Source of the DNA: Paraburkholderia sp.
GTDB lineage: Bacteria > Pseudomonadota > Gammaproteobacteria > Burkholderiales > Burkholderiaceae
NCBI RefSeq assembly: GCF_024281035.1
Contig: NZ_JAMXLH010000050.1
Coordinates: 1 to 64,000 of the forward strand
Length of the DNA stretch: 64,000 bases
Reading direction: 5' to 3'
Positions 1 to 8,616 of the stretch are shown here, in pieces. Made by a program: the position numbers and the translations under genes. Each line of letters opens with the position of its first letter. Positions within the stretch are counted from its first letter, which is position 1. The notes beneath the pieces are model-generated. The model saw nothing but the letters and a program-made list of their open reading frames with translations, was not told the DNA's origin and made no database searches.

Positions 1-241
1 GATTGCCCGCCGAGGCGGTGATCACGCCGCGCTCGCGCTGGGCGGGCGTGAGGTGCGCCATCTTGTTGTAGGCGCCGCGCAGCTTGAAGGAGAACACCGG
101 CTGGTTGTCCTCGCGCTTCAGGAACACGCGGTTGGAGAGGCGCGCCGAGAGGTTCGGGGCGCGCTCCAGCTCGGTCTCGCGGGCCACGTCGTAGACGCGG
201 GCGGTGAGGATTTTCTTCAGGTAGTCGTCGTGGGTGGCCAT
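1..241 (-). CDS. ilvA: Threonine ammonia-lyase, 5' part only
   Basis: This is a PLP enzyme that converts threonine to 2-oxobutanoate, the first committed step of isoleucine synthesis. Only the first 80 codons are in the window; the gene runs off base 1. The visible N-terminus carries the fold-type II signature SFKLRGAYNK, in which Lys53 is the expected Schiff-base lysine, and residues 77-80 begin the SAGN phosphate-binding loop. The ATG at 241 is the first start in frame and gives the usual short N-terminus. Whether this is the long biosynthetic form with ACT domains cannot be told because the C-terminus is outside. The gene diverges from the FAD/Fe-S gene that starts at 797. Confidence 0.9.
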   Translation of the reverse strand, partial: MATHDDYLKKILTARVYDVARETELERAPNLSARLSNRVFLKREDNQPVFSFKLRGAYNKMAHLTPAQRERGVITASAGN

Positions 242-796
242 GCGGGCGGGCGCTTAAGCGGGAGATGACGGGAAAAGAATCAATGATAGCGCCAACGGCG
301 CACGCGCTGACAGCAGGGGCGGAAGCGAGGGAAGGAAGCGGCGCGGGCCGCCGCGCAGGGGCGGCGGGCGCGTGAACCGGCGTCGGGCAAAGGTGAAACT
401 TGTATGTCCTGCGTATGTCCCTCATATGTTCCGCGTATGACCCTGCGCGCGCCGCGAAGCGTCAGCGCAGGTGCGGATCATGCGTTAAAATCCGCTTTTG
501 ACAAGCAGGATCGGAAGATGCTCTGGCAACCTCGGACCGCCCACTTGGTGCCCGCACGGCGCGAGACCCGCCCCGCGGCGCAGAGGCATGTCCGCCACGC
601 ACGATCGTGTCGCGGAGTCTGAGCGCCGGGGAACCGTCGGCGTGAGTGCTGCCGCCGCCCATCTTCCCCACCCCCCAGGTCCGCAACCAGCCACAGGCGG
701 ACAAGATTTCAGAATAGCGCCCCACGCGCCCAGTCCGCATCGGCCGGACGGCCAGCGAGCCGTTTGCTCGGTACTGACCCAAAGAGTCGTCCAACC
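242..796. other. Divergent intergenic region, no gene seen
   Basis: This 555-bp stretch lies between the divergent ilvA and FAD/Fe-S oxidoreductase genes and should contain both promoters. A TAAAAT hexamer at 486-491 could be a -10 element on the plus strand, but no convincing -35 lies 16-18 bp upstream. A TTGACA hexamer at 498-503 has no matching -10. The open frames across it have no ribosome binding site and no recognisable product. Confidence 0.5.
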
Positions 797-3700
797 ATGA
801 ACGCACCTCAAGTTTTCGATCCTCACGGCGCCGCCGCTACGGTGACTGCCGACGTCGAACCGCGCCTGCGCGAGATTCCCTATAACTACACGTCCTTCTC
901 GGATCGGGAAATCGTCATCCGCCTGCTGGGCGAGGAGGCCTGGAGCGCCCTTGCCGAGCTGCGCTCGGAGCGCCGCACCGGCCGCTCGGCGCGCATGCTC
1001 TACGAAGTGCTCGGCGACATCTGGGTCGTACGTCGCAATCCGTATCTGCAGGACGACCTGCTCGACAACCCGAAGCGCCGCGCGCTCCTGATCGAAGCGC
1101 TGAATCACCGTATCGCCGAAATCGAAAAGCGCCGCCGCGCCGACCTGAGCGAGCACGGCGACAACGCGGGCATGGACCGCGCCGCACGCGTCGAAACGCT
1201 GATTACCGCCGCGCGCCGCGCGATCGACGCGTTTGCCGGCGAATTCGGGGAAATGGCCGAGCTGCGCCGCCGCGCGACGAAGGTGCTGCGCCGCTGCACG
1301 CAGAAGGACAACATCCGCTTCGACGGCCTCTCGCGCGTCTCGCACGTCACGGACGCGACTGACTGGCGCGTCGAATATCCGTTCGTCGTACTCACGCCCG
1401 ACACCGAAGCCGAGATTGCCGCGCTCGTGAAGGCCTGCTTCGAACTCGGCCTCACGGTGATCCCGCGCGGGGGCGGCACGGGTTACACGGGCGGCGCGGT
1501 GCCGCTCACGCCGTTCTCGGCCGTCATCAACACCGAAAAGCTCGAACAGCTGGGCGCGGTCGAAATGACCGACCTGCCGGGCGTCGAACGCCAGGTGCCG
1601 ACGATCTTTTCGGGCGCGGGCGTCGTCACGCGCCGCGTGACCGAGGCCGCCGAAGCCGCGGGCTTCGTGTTCGCGGTCGACCCCACCTCGATCGACGCAT
1701 CGTGCATCGGCGGCAACATCGCGATGAACGCGGGCGGCAAGAAAGCGGTGCTGTGGGGCACGGCGCTCGACAACCTCGCCTGGTGGCGCATGGTCGATCC
1801 CGAAGGCAACTGGCTCGAAGTCACGCGCCTCGACCACAACCTCGGCAAGATTCACGACGTCGCGCTCGCACGCTTCGAACTCAAGTGGTTCGACGGCGAG
1901 CGCGCGCCGGGCGAGAAGCTCTTGCGCACCGAGTGGCTCGACATCGAGGGCAAGCGGTTCCGCAAGGAAGGCCTCGGCAAGGACGTCACCGATAAATTTC
2001 TCTCGGGCCTGCCCGGCGTGCAAAAGGAAGGCTGCGACGGCCTCATCACGTCCGCGCGCTGGGTGCTGCACAAGATGCCCGCGCATACGCGCACCGTCTG
2101 CCTCGAATTCTTCGGCCAGGCGCGCGAGGCGATTCCGAGCATCGTCGAGATCAAGGACTACCTGTTCGAAACGGCGAAACGCGGAGGCGCGATTCTCGCC
2201 GGCCTCGAGCATCTCGACGAGCGCTATCTGCGCGCGGTCGGCTATGCGACCAAGAGCAAGCGCAACGCGTTTCCGAAGATGGTGCTGATCGGCGACATCG
2301 TCGGCGACGACGCCGATGCCGTCGCCACGGCGACTTCGGAAGTCGTGCGCATGGCCAACGGCAAGAGCGGCGAGGGCTTCGTCGCGATCTCGGCCGAGGC
2401 GCGCAAGCGCTTCTGGCTCGACCGCAGCCGCACGGCCGCCATCGCGAAGCATACGAACGCGTTCAAGATCAACGAAGACGTCGTGATCCCGCTCAATCGC
2501 ATGGGCGAGTACACGGACGGCATCGAGCGCATCAACATCGAGCTGTCGATCAAGAACAAGCTGCAACTGCTCGACGCGCTCGAAGTGTTCTTCAAGGCCG
2601 GCAACCTGCCGCTCAGCAAGAGCGACGACGCGAGCGAAATCCCGAGCGCCGAGCTGCTCGAAGACCGCGTGCAGCAAGCGATCGAGCTGCTCAGGCGCGT
2701 GCGCGCGCGCTGGGAGTTCCTGCGCGACAAGCTCGATTTGCCGCTTGCCGAGGCGCAGCACTCGCTCGTGCAGCTCGGCTACGAGGCGCTGGCGGAAAAG
2801 TTCGCCGACCGCGTCGACGCGCAGCCCGGCGCGAACGTGTTCCACATCACCCAGGACCGTACGGTGCGCGTGTCGTGGAAGCAGGAGATCCGCGCCGAAC
2901 TGCGCCAGATCTTCAACGGCGGCGCGTTCAAGGCGATCCTCGACGAAGCCCAGGCGATCCACAAGAAGGTGCTGCGCGCGCGCGTGTTCGTCGCGCTTCA
3001 CATGCACGCGGGCGACGGCAACGTTCACACGAACATTCCGGTCAACTCCGACAACTACGAGATGCTGCAGGACGCCCACGCGGCGGTCGCGCGCATCATG
3101 AAGCTCGCGCGTTCGCTCGACGGCGTGATCTCGGGCGAGCACGGCATTGGCATCACGAAGCTCGAATTCCTCACGGACGACGAGATCGCCGAATTCCGCG
3201 CCTACAAGCAGCGCGTCGATCCGCAGGGCCGCTTCAACGCGGGCAAGCTGCTCGAAGGCGCCGACCTGCGCAACGCCTATACGCCGTCGTTCGGCCTCAT
3301 GGGTTACGAATCGCTGATCATGCAGCAGTCCGATATCGGCGCGATCGCCGAATCGGTGAAGGACTGCCTGCGCTGCGGCAAGTGCAAGCCGGTGTGCGCG
3401 ACCCACGTGCCGCGCGCGAACCTGCTCTACAGCCCGCGCAACAAGATCCTCGCGACTTCGCTTCTGATCGAGGCGTTCCTGTACGAAGAGCAGACGCGCC
3501 GCGGCGTGTCGATCAAGCACTGGGACGAGTTCAACGACGTCGCCGACCACTGCACGGTCTGCCACAAGTGCGTGACGCCGTGCCCGGTCAAGATCGACTT
3601 CGGCGACGTCACGATGAACATGCGCAACCTGCTGCGCAAGATGGGCAAGAAGAAATTCAACCCGGGCAGCGCGGCGGGCATGTTCTTCCTGAACGCCACC

Positions 3701-4843
3701 AATCCGCAGACCATCAACCTCGTGCGTACCGCGATGATGGGCGTGGGCTACAAGGCGCAGCGCTTCGGCAACGAACTGTTCAAGAAGGTCGCGAAAAAGC
3801 AGACCGCGCATCCGCCGTCATCCACGGGCAAGCCGCCGGTGGTCGAGCAGGTGATCCACTTCGTCAACAAGAAGATGCCGGGCAACCTGCCGAAGAAGAC
3901 GGCGCGCGCGCTGCTCGACATCGAAGACAACAAGATCGTGCCGATCATCCGCAATCCGAAGACGACGAGCGTCGATTCGGAAGCGGTGTTCTACTTCCCG
4001 GGCTGCGGCTCCGAGCGCCTCTTCTCGCAGGTCGGGCTCGCGACGCAGGCGATGCTGTGGGAGGCGGGCGTGCAGACCGTGCTGCCGCCGGGCTATCTGT
4101 GCTGCGGCTATCCGCAGCGCGGCTCGGGCCAGTACGACAAGGCGGAGAAGATCGTCACCGATAACCGCGTGCTGTTCCACCGCGTCGCGAACACGCTGAA
4201 CTACCTCGACATCAAGACCGTGGTGGTGTCGTGCGGGACGTGCTACGACCAGCTCGCCGGCTACGAATTCGAGAAGATCTTCCCGGGCTGCCGGATCATC
4301 GACATCCACGAGTTCCTGCTCGAAAAGGGCATCAAGCTCGAAGGCGTGAAGGGTACGCGCTACATGTATCACGACCCGTGCCACACGCCGATCAAGAACG
4401 TCGACGCGGTGAAACTCGTCAACGAACTGATGGGCAGCGATCACGACGGCTACAAGATCGAAAAGAACGAGCGTTGCTGCGGCGAATCCGGCACGCTGGC
4501 CGTGGCGCGGCCGGACGTGTCGACCCAGGTGCGTTTTCGCAAGGAAGAAGAAATTCGCCGGGGTGCGGCGAAGTTGCGCGGCATCCCGCTCGTCGGCACC
4601 GGCGCGAACGGCGTGCAACCGGCCACGCCGAAAGAGGCGGGCGGCGTGGGCACCGACGTGGACGTGAAGATCCTGACGAGCTGCCCGGCGTGCCTGCAAG
4701 GGCTCTTGCGGTACAACGAGGACGCCGATATCGACGCCGATTACATCGTGATCGAAATGGCCCGGCACCTGCTTGGCGAAAACTGGATGGCGGACTACGT
4801 TCAGAAGGCAAACAATGGCGGAATCGAGCGCGTGCTGGTTTAA
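797..4843 (+). CDS. Large FAD-linked oxidase fused to Fe-S and CCG domains (DUF3683 N-terminus)
   Basis: This 1348-residue protein joins a GlcD/Dld-type flavin oxidase to a GlpC/GlcF-type iron-sulfur module, so it probably oxidises a 2-hydroxy acid such as D-lactate and passes electrons to the respiratory chain; the substrate is not known. In order: an N-terminal part resembling DUF3683 (about 20-145), a PCMH-type FAD domain from about 195 with GGGTGYTGG near 225, a flavin-oxidase C-terminal part with HMHAGDGNVH near 735 and GEHGIG near 780, two 4Fe-4S motifs (CLRCGKCKPVC near 856, CTVCHKCVTPCP near 918), and two cysteine-rich CCG repeats (FPGCGSE near 1068, CCGESG near 1227). The ATG at 797 is preferred because the 11 codons before it look non-coding. 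No signal peptide is seen. HIT, DUF971 and ubiE genes follow on the same strand. Confidence 0.85.
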   Translation: MNAPQVFDPHGAAATVTADVEPRLREIPYNYTSFSDREIVIRLLGEEAWSALAELRSERRTGRSARMLYEVLGDIWVVRRNPYLQDDLLDNPKRRALLIEALNHRIAEIEKRRRADLSEHGDNAGMDRAARVETLITAARRAIDAFAGEFGEMAELRRRATKVLRRCTQKDNIRFDGLSRVSHVTDATDWRVEYPFVVLTPDTEAEIAALVKACFELGLTVIPRGGGTGYTGGAVPLTPFSAVINTEKLEQLGAVEMTDLPGVERQVPTIFSGAGVVTRRVTEAAEAAGFVFAVDPTSIDASCIGGNIAMNAGGKKAVLWGTALDNLAWWRMVDPEGNWLEVTRLDHNLGKIHDVALARFELKWFDGERAPGEKLLRTEWLDIEGKRFRKEGLGKDVTDKFLSGLPGVQKEGCDGLITSARWVLHKMPAHTRTVCLEFFGQAREAIPSIVEIKDYLFETAKRGGAILAGLEHLDERYLRAVGYATKSKRNAFPKMVLIGDIVGDDADAVATATSEVVRMANGKSGEGFVAISAEARKRFWLDRSRTAAIAKHTNAFKINEDVVIPLNRMGEYTDGIERINIELSIKNKLQLLDALEVFFKAGNLPLSKSDDASEIPSAELLEDRVQQAIELLRRVRARWEFLRDKLDLPLAEAQHSLVQLGYEALAEKFADRVDAQPGANVFHITQDRTVRVSWKQEIRAELRQIFNGGAFKAILDEAQAIHKKVLRARVFVALHMHAGDGNVHTNIPVNSDNYEMLQDAHAAVARIMKLARSLDGVISGEHGIGITKLEFLTDDEIAEFRAYKQRVDPQGRFNAGKLLEGADLRNAYTPSFGLMGYESLIMQQSDIGAIAESVKDCLRCGKCKPVCATHVPRANLLYSPRNKILATSLLIEAFLYEEQTRRGVSIKHWDEFNDVADHCTVCHKCVTPCPVKIDFGDVTMNMRNLLRKMGKKKFNPGSAAGMFFLNATNPQTINLVRTAMMGVGYKAQRFGNELFKKVAKKQTAHPPSSTGKPPVVEQVIHFVNKKMPGNLPKKTARALLDIEDNKIVPIIRNPKTTSVDSEAVFYFPGCGSERLFSQVGLATQAMLWEAGVQTVLPPGYLCCGYPQRGSGQYDKAEKIVTDNRVLFHRVANTLNYLDIKTVVVSCGTCYDQLAGYEFEKIFPGCRIIDIHEFLLEKGIKLEGVKGTRYMYHDPCHTPIKNVDAVKLVNELMGSDHDGYKIEKNERCCGESGTLAVARPDVSTQVRFRKEEEIRRGAAKLRGIPLVGTGANGVQPATPKEAGGVGTDVDVKILTSCPACLQGLLRYNEDADIDADYIVIEMARHLLGENWMADYVQKANNGGIERVLV

Positions 4844-4906
4844 TGGCGGCGCGCAACGATTGCGCGAAGTTTTGTAACGATTCCGTGAACCGGTTCGGGG
4901 GCAACG

Positions 4907-5338
4907 ATGGGATGCGTATTCTGCAGTGAGGAGGGCGGCGACGTGCTGTGGCAGGACGAGCGGATGCGCGTCGTGCTGGCGACGTCGGAGGCCGACTACC
5001 CGGGTTTTTGCCGCGTGATCTGGAACGCGCACGTCGCCGAGTTCTCGGATCTCGGCATGCCGGACCGGGAACACCTTATGCGCGCCGTCTATGCCGTCGA
5101 GCGGGCGCTGCGCCGCGTCATGCAACCGGCGAAGGTGAACCTGGCGAGCCTCGGCAACCAGGTGCCGCACGTGCACTGGCACGTGATTCCGCGCTTCACG
5201 AACGACGCGCACTTCCCGCTGCCGGTGTGGGCGCCGCGCCAGCGCACGGTTTCCGAGGCGATGCTCGGCCAGCGCCGTGCGCACGCCACGCTGCTGCGCG
5301 ACGCCGTGCGCCAGGAAATGCAGCAGGCGCTGGCCTGA
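4907..5338 (+). CDS. HIT family nucleotide-binding protein
   Basis: This 143-residue protein has the histidine-triad signature HVHWHVIPR at residues 88-96, the active site of nucleoside phosphoramidase/diadenosine polyphosphate hydrolases. CVFC near the N-terminus (Cys3 and Cys6) could form half of a zinc site, as in several bacterial HIT proteins. It is cytosolic, with no signal peptide or membrane segment. It lies 63 bp after the FAD/Fe-S gene on the same strand and before a DUF971 gene, so co-transcription is likely. The physiological substrate cannot be read from the sequence. Confidence 0.9.
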   Translation: MGCVFCSEEGGDVLWQDERMRVVLATSEADYPGFCRVIWNAHVAEFSDLGMPDREHLMRAVYAVERALRRVMQPAKVNLASLGNQVPHVHWHVIPRFTNDAHFPLPVWAPRQRTVSEAMLGQRRAHATLLRDAVRQEMQQALA

Positions 5339-5343
5339 TAAAC

Positions 5344-5375
5344 AGGCCCTGACCCGAGGAGGCCCTGGCCCGAGG
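5344..5375. repeat. 16-bp tandem duplication in spacer
   Basis: Two adjacent 16-bp units that differ at one base (AGGCCCTGACCCGAGG, then AGGCCCTGGCCCGAGG) fill most of the spacer between the HIT and DUF971 genes. This is a simple slippage-type duplication. Confidence 0.8.
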
Positions 5376-5419
5376 CGGCAGGGCGGCCTCGCTGAGCGGG
5401 CGGGAGCCCGAGGACGATC

Positions 5420-5833
5420 ATGAGTGGACTGAAAAACGATACGCCGGTGCCGACCGGCGTCGTGGTGCACGCCGTTTCGCGCGTGCTGGAACTGCAATAT
5501 GCGAACGGCGCGAGTTACCGCATCCCGTTCGAGCTGATGCGCGTGTATTCGCCCTCGGCGGAGGTGCGCGGCCATGGACCGGGCCAGGAGACGCTGCAGA
5601 CGGGCAAGCGCGAGGTCGCCATTACGGCGCTCGAGGCCGTCGGCCACTACGCGTTGCAGCCGACCTTCTCGGACGGCCACAACAGCGGCATCTATTCCTG
5701 GGATCAGCTTTACGAACTGGCAACGTGCCAGGACGAGCTGTGGGCCGACTATTTCGCGAAGCTGAAGGCAGCGGGGGTTGATCGCGATGCGCCCATGGCG
5801 CCGCCTCCTGCCGCACATGGCCACTGCCACTGA
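5420..5833 (+). CDS. DUF971 domain protein
   Basis: A 137-residue protein in which nearly the whole length matches the DUF971 fold (also found as the N-terminal domain of gamma-butyrobetaine hydroxylase). Typical features are LELQYANGASYRIPFELMR in the first third and a C-terminal GIYSWDQLYEL segment. The histidine-rich end (AAHGHCH) is suggestive of metal contact, but this is only inference. A GAGGA ribosome binding site sits just ahead of the ATG at 5420. The family is often encoded next to Fe-S or quinone genes and its function is unknown. Here it sits directly before ubiE. Confidence 0.85.
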   Translation: MSGLKNDTPVPTGVVVHAVSRVLELQYANGASYRIPFELMRVYSPSAEVRGHGPGQETLQTGKREVAITALEAVGHYALQPTFSDGHNSGIYSWDQLYELATCQDELWADYFAKLKAAGVDRDAPMAPPPAAHGHCH

Positions 5834-5857
5834 CGCTTCCTGTTACGATCCTGCCCC

Positions 5858-5885
5858 GTCGTCGCCGCGAGCATGCCGCGACGAC
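5858..5885 (+). other. Hairpin between DUF971 gene and ubiE
   Basis: An inverted repeat GTCGTCGC / GCGACGAC with a 12-base loop lies 25 bp after the DUF971 stop codon and 50 bp ahead of ubiE. No run of T follows, so it may be a weak or factor-dependent terminator or an mRNA-processing hairpin. Confidence 0.4.
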
Positions 5886-5934
5886 TATTCTGAATACAAC
5901 TGAAGACAAGACCCCCTGCGAAAGGAAGACCGCG

Positions 5935-6666
5935 ATGAGCAAAACCCACTTCGGCTATCAGACAGTCGACGAACAGGACAAGGCGAAGAAGGTGGCCGGC
6001 GTGTTCCACTCGGTTGCCTCGAACTATGACCTGATGAACGACCTGATGTCGGGTGGCTTGCACCGCGCGTGGAAGGCCTTCACGATCGCGCAGGCCAACG
6101 TGCGGCCGGGCGCGAAGGTGCTCGACATCGCGGGCGGGACCGGCGATCTGTCGATGGCGTTCGCGAAGAAAGCGGGGCCGAAAGGCGAAGTCTGGCACAC
6201 CGACATCAACGAATCGATGCTGCGCGTGGGTCGCGACCGGCTGCTCGACCGCGGCGTCGTCACGCCCGCGCTGCTCTGCGACGCGGAGAAAATTCCCTTT
6301 CCGGACAACTACTTCGATGTGGTGACCGTGGCTTTCGGGCTGCGCAACATGACCCACAAGGACGCCGCGCTCGGCGAGATGCGCCGCGTGCTCAAGCCGG
6401 GCGGCCGTGTGCTCGTGCTGGAATTCTCGAAGGTGTGGGAGCCGCTCAAGAAAGCCTACGACGTCTACTCGTTCAAGGTGCTGCCGTGGCTCGGCGAGCG
6501 CTTTGCCAACGATTCCGAAAGCTATCGCTATCTCGCGGAATCGATCCGTATGCACCCGGACCAGGAAACTTTGAAAACAATGATGGAACAAGTCGGCCTC
6601 GACGCCGTCAAATATTACAATTTGTCAGCTGGCGTGGTAGCCTTGCACGTCGCTACAAAATATTAG
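5935..6666 (+). CDS. ubiE: Ubiquinone/menaquinone C-methyltransferase UbiE
   Basis: SAM-dependent C-methyltransferase of ubiquinone synthesis, which methylates the benzoquinol ring (and demethylmenaquinone where present). The 243-residue length is normal for the family. The SAM-binding motif I is VLDIAGGTGDLS near residue 60, and the UbiE family signature PDNYFDVVTVAFGLRNMTHK follows near 122. The C-terminus ends with the typical NLSAGVVALHVATKY. A strong AAAGGA ribosome binding site precedes the ATG. The E. coli gene lies directly before ubiJ-ubiB; here a Tim44-like gene is interposed. Confidence 0.97.
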   Translation: MSKTHFGYQTVDEQDKAKKVAGVFHSVASNYDLMNDLMSGGLHRAWKAFTIAQANVRPGAKVLDIAGGTGDLSMAFAKKAGPKGEVWHTDINESMLRVGRDRLLDRGVVTPALLCDAEKIPFPDNYFDVVTVAFGLRNMTHKDAALGEMRRVLKPGGRVLVLEFSKVWEPLKKAYDVYSFKVLPWLGERFANDSESYRYLAESIRMHPDQETLKTMMEQVGLDAVKYYNLSAGVVALHVATKY

Positions 6667-6702
6667 CGTCCATAGTTAACTGTTTTTAAAGGAAATTTCG
6701 AT

Positions 6703-7716
6703 ATGTCTGAGCCCCGAATCATTGCTTCCAAAAAGCTTTCATCGTGGTGGGCCAGACGGATCGGAACCCTGGCCGTAATCGGCGCGCTGGTTGCCGGCTC
6801 GTTCGCGTCGTTCGACGCCGAAGCCCGGCGCATGGGCGGTGGCCGCAGCTTCGGCAAGCAATCGCCGGTGGCCACGCAGCGCAGCGCGACTACGCCGCCT
6901 GCGCAGCAGAGCCCGGCGGCGCAGCCCGGCCAGGCGCAGCGCGCCCAGCCCGCCACGCCCGCGCCCGCCGCTCCGGCGCGCAACCGCTGGCTCGGGCCGA
7001 TCGCGGGACTCGCCGCCGGCCTCGGCATCGCCGCGCTTCTTTCTCACTTCGGCCTTGGTGGAGCATTTGCCGGTGCGATGGCCAACGTCATCATCATTGC
7101 GCTGATCGCATTCGTCGCCATCTGGCTGATCCGCAAGATCGCGAACCGCCGCCGCGCGGCCCAGCCCGCCTGGCAGACCGGCGGCGGGCTGATGTCGCAG
7201 GGCGGTTTGCACGGTGGTCCGCAGGCGTCGGGCAGCTTTCCTTCGGAGCCGCGCTTCACGGCGCCGCCGACCGGCCAATACCTCGCACCCGAAGCGAATC
7301 CGCTCACGACGCCGCAGATCGGCGCCGCACCGTCCATCCCCGCGGGCTTCGACACCGAGGGGTTCCTGCGTAATGCCAAGGTCCATTTCGTACGTCTGCA
7401 GGCTGCGTGGGACGCGGCCAATCTGGACGACATCCGCGAATTCACGACGCCCGAGATGTTCGCGGAGATTCGCGTGGATCTCGCCGACCGTGGTACGCAG
7501 TCGAACCAGACCGACGTCGTGCAGCTCAACGCGGATCTGCTCGATGTGACCGAGCGCGGCGACGAGTATCTCGCGAGCGTGCGCTTTTCCGGCTTGATTC
7601 GCGAGACGCCGGGCGTTGCTGCCGAGCCGTTCGCGGAGATCTGGAATCTCTCGAAGTCGCGCTCGACGGGCGAGGGCTGGCTGCTCGCCGGTATCCAGCA
7701 GACCGAATCGCACTGA
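6703..7716 (+). CDS. Tim44-like domain membrane protein
   Basis: This 337-residue protein starts with a hydrophobic segment (residues about 18-35), continues with a Pro/Ala/Gln-rich stretch, then one or two membrane helices (about 88-143, including NVIIIALIAFVAIWLI), a Gly/Pro-rich linker and a C-terminal Tim44-like domain (about 200-330). Tim44 domains bind membranes in mitochondrial import; the bacterial role is unknown. An AAAGGA site precedes the ATG, and the spacer after ubiE is only 36 bp, so the gene is probably co-transcribed with it. It sits between ubiE and ubiJ-ubiB, which may hint at a link to membrane quinone synthesis. Confidence 0.85.
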   Translation: MSEPRIIASKKLSSWWARRIGTLAVIGALVAGSFASFDAEARRMGGGRSFGKQSPVATQRSATTPPAQQSPAAQPGQAQRAQPATPAPAAPARNRWLGPIAGLAAGLGIAALLSHFGLGGAFAGAMANVIIIALIAFVAIWLIRKIANRRRAAQPAWQTGGGLMSQGGLHGGPQASGSFPSEPRFTAPPTGQYLAPEANPLTTPQIGAAPSIPAGFDTEGFLRNAKVHFVRLQAAWDAANLDDIREFTTPEMFAEIRVDLADRGTQSNQTDVVQLNADLLDVTERGDEYLASVRFSGLIRETPGVAAEPFAEIWNLSKSRSTGEGWLLAGIQQTESH

Positions 7717-7749
7717 GATTCGCACCGAGAACGCACTGAACGCACTGAA
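7708..7749. repeat. Degenerate tandem repeat across the stop codon of the Tim44-like gene
   Basis: Four consecutive units built on CGCACTGA (two of 12 bp, then two of 9 bp) begin in the last codons of the gene and run past its TGA stop at 7714-7716. The pattern looks like duplication of the gene's own 3' end. Confidence 0.7.
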
Positions 7750-7915
7750 TCCCGCTGGCCCTCCGCCTGGCGCGGCACAGGGCCTCGCTTCAGACTGCGC
7801 GTCCTGTGGTCGTTCTTCATGATTTGCATCATGACGCCGTCGCGGCACGGTGACAGGACGCCACGTTAGCCGCCCGGCCAGGCCGGCGCGCACCGCGATC
7901 GGACCGCACGAACGC

Positions 7916-7921
7916 TACAAT
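7916..7921 (+). promoter_or_regulatory. Possible -10 element upstream of ubiJ
   Basis: A TACAAT hexamer lies 50 bp before the ubiJ start, just ahead of the hairpin at 7928. No good -35 is visible 16-18 bp upstream, so this is a weak prediction. Confidence 0.3.
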
Positions 7922-7927
7922 AGGAGC

Positions 7928-7957
7928 CCGCGCGAGCTTTTGCCCGCGCGGTTTTTC
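7928..7957 (+). terminator. Terminator-like hairpin just upstream of ubiJ
   Basis: A perfect 7-bp stem CCGCGCG / CGCGCGG with a 10-base loop is followed by TTTTTC. It would end transcripts coming from the Tim44-like gene. It lies only 15 bp before the ubiJ ATG and just after a possible -10 element, so it could also be a 5' stem-loop of the ubiJ mRNA. Confidence 0.65.
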
Positions 7958-7971
7958 TTATTTCATGTCCG

Positions 7972-8613
7972 ATGACCTTCGCCGCCAAGCCCTTCACCGC
8001 CGCCGTCAATCACCTGCTCGCCCGCGAATCGTGGGCCCGCGACCGCCTCGCGCCTTATGCGGGCAAGACGGCGCGCCTGTCGTGTCCGCCCGTCGTGCTT
8101 ACGCTGCTCGTCCAGCCGGACGGCTACCTCGCCGCCGTGGATGAACACGACGCGCAGCACGCGGACGTCGCGCTGTCTCTGCCCGCCTCGGCGTTCTCGT
8201 CGTTCGTGCAGGGCGGCCAGGCCTCGGTGATGAAGCACGTCAAGATCGAGGGCGACGCGGAATTCGCGCAGGTCATCGGCAAGCTCGCGGAGCATCTGCG
8301 CTGGGAGCCCGAGGAGGATCTCGCGAAGCTGATCGGCGACGCGGGCGCATGGCGTATCGCCTCGCTCGCGCGTACGGCGCGCGACCAGGCGTGGCGCACC
8401 GGCCGCAACGTGCTCGGCTCGGTCACGGAATATCTGCTCGACGAAAACCCGCAACTCGTGCGGCGTGCCGAGCTGGATGGCTTGAACGTCGAACTCTCCC
8501 GCGCGCGCGATGCGCTCGCGCGCGTGGAGAAACGCATCGAGCGCCTCGAACAAAAAACGGTTGCCGGCGCGCCCACGCCGCTGCGCAGCATGCGCCCGAC
8601 AACAGGCCACTAG
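7972..8613 (+). CDS. ubiJ: Ubiquinone biosynthesis accessory factor UbiJ (SCP2 domain)
   Basis: UbiJ is a lipid-binding accessory protein of the soluble ubiquinone-synthesis complex. The 213-residue product has an SCP2-like lipid-binding domain in its first half, with the typical VKIEGDAEFAQVIGKLAEHLRWEPEEDLAKLIGD region, and a C-terminal helix likely to form a coiled coil (LSRARDALARVEKRIERLEQK). Both features match E. coli UbiJ (YigP). The next gene, ubiB, starts 3 bp after its stop codon, which indicates translational coupling. Confidence 0.9.
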   Translation: MTFAAKPFTAAVNHLLARESWARDRLAPYAGKTARLSCPPVVLTLLVQPDGYLAAVDEHDAQHADVALSLPASAFSSFVQGGQASVMKHVKIEGDAEFAQVIGKLAEHLRWEPEEDLAKLIGDAGAWRIASLARTARDQAWRTGRNVLGSVTEYLLDENPQLVRRAELDGLNVELSRARDALARVEKRIERLEQKTVAGAPTPLRSMRPTTGH

Positions 8614-8616
8614 AAC

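Noticed and set aside
485..3811. A 1.1-kilo-residue open frame antisense to the FAD/Fe-S gene
   Set aside because: It mirrors the codon bias of the real gene on the other strand, is rich in Arg, Ala and His with no domain, and has no ribosome site.
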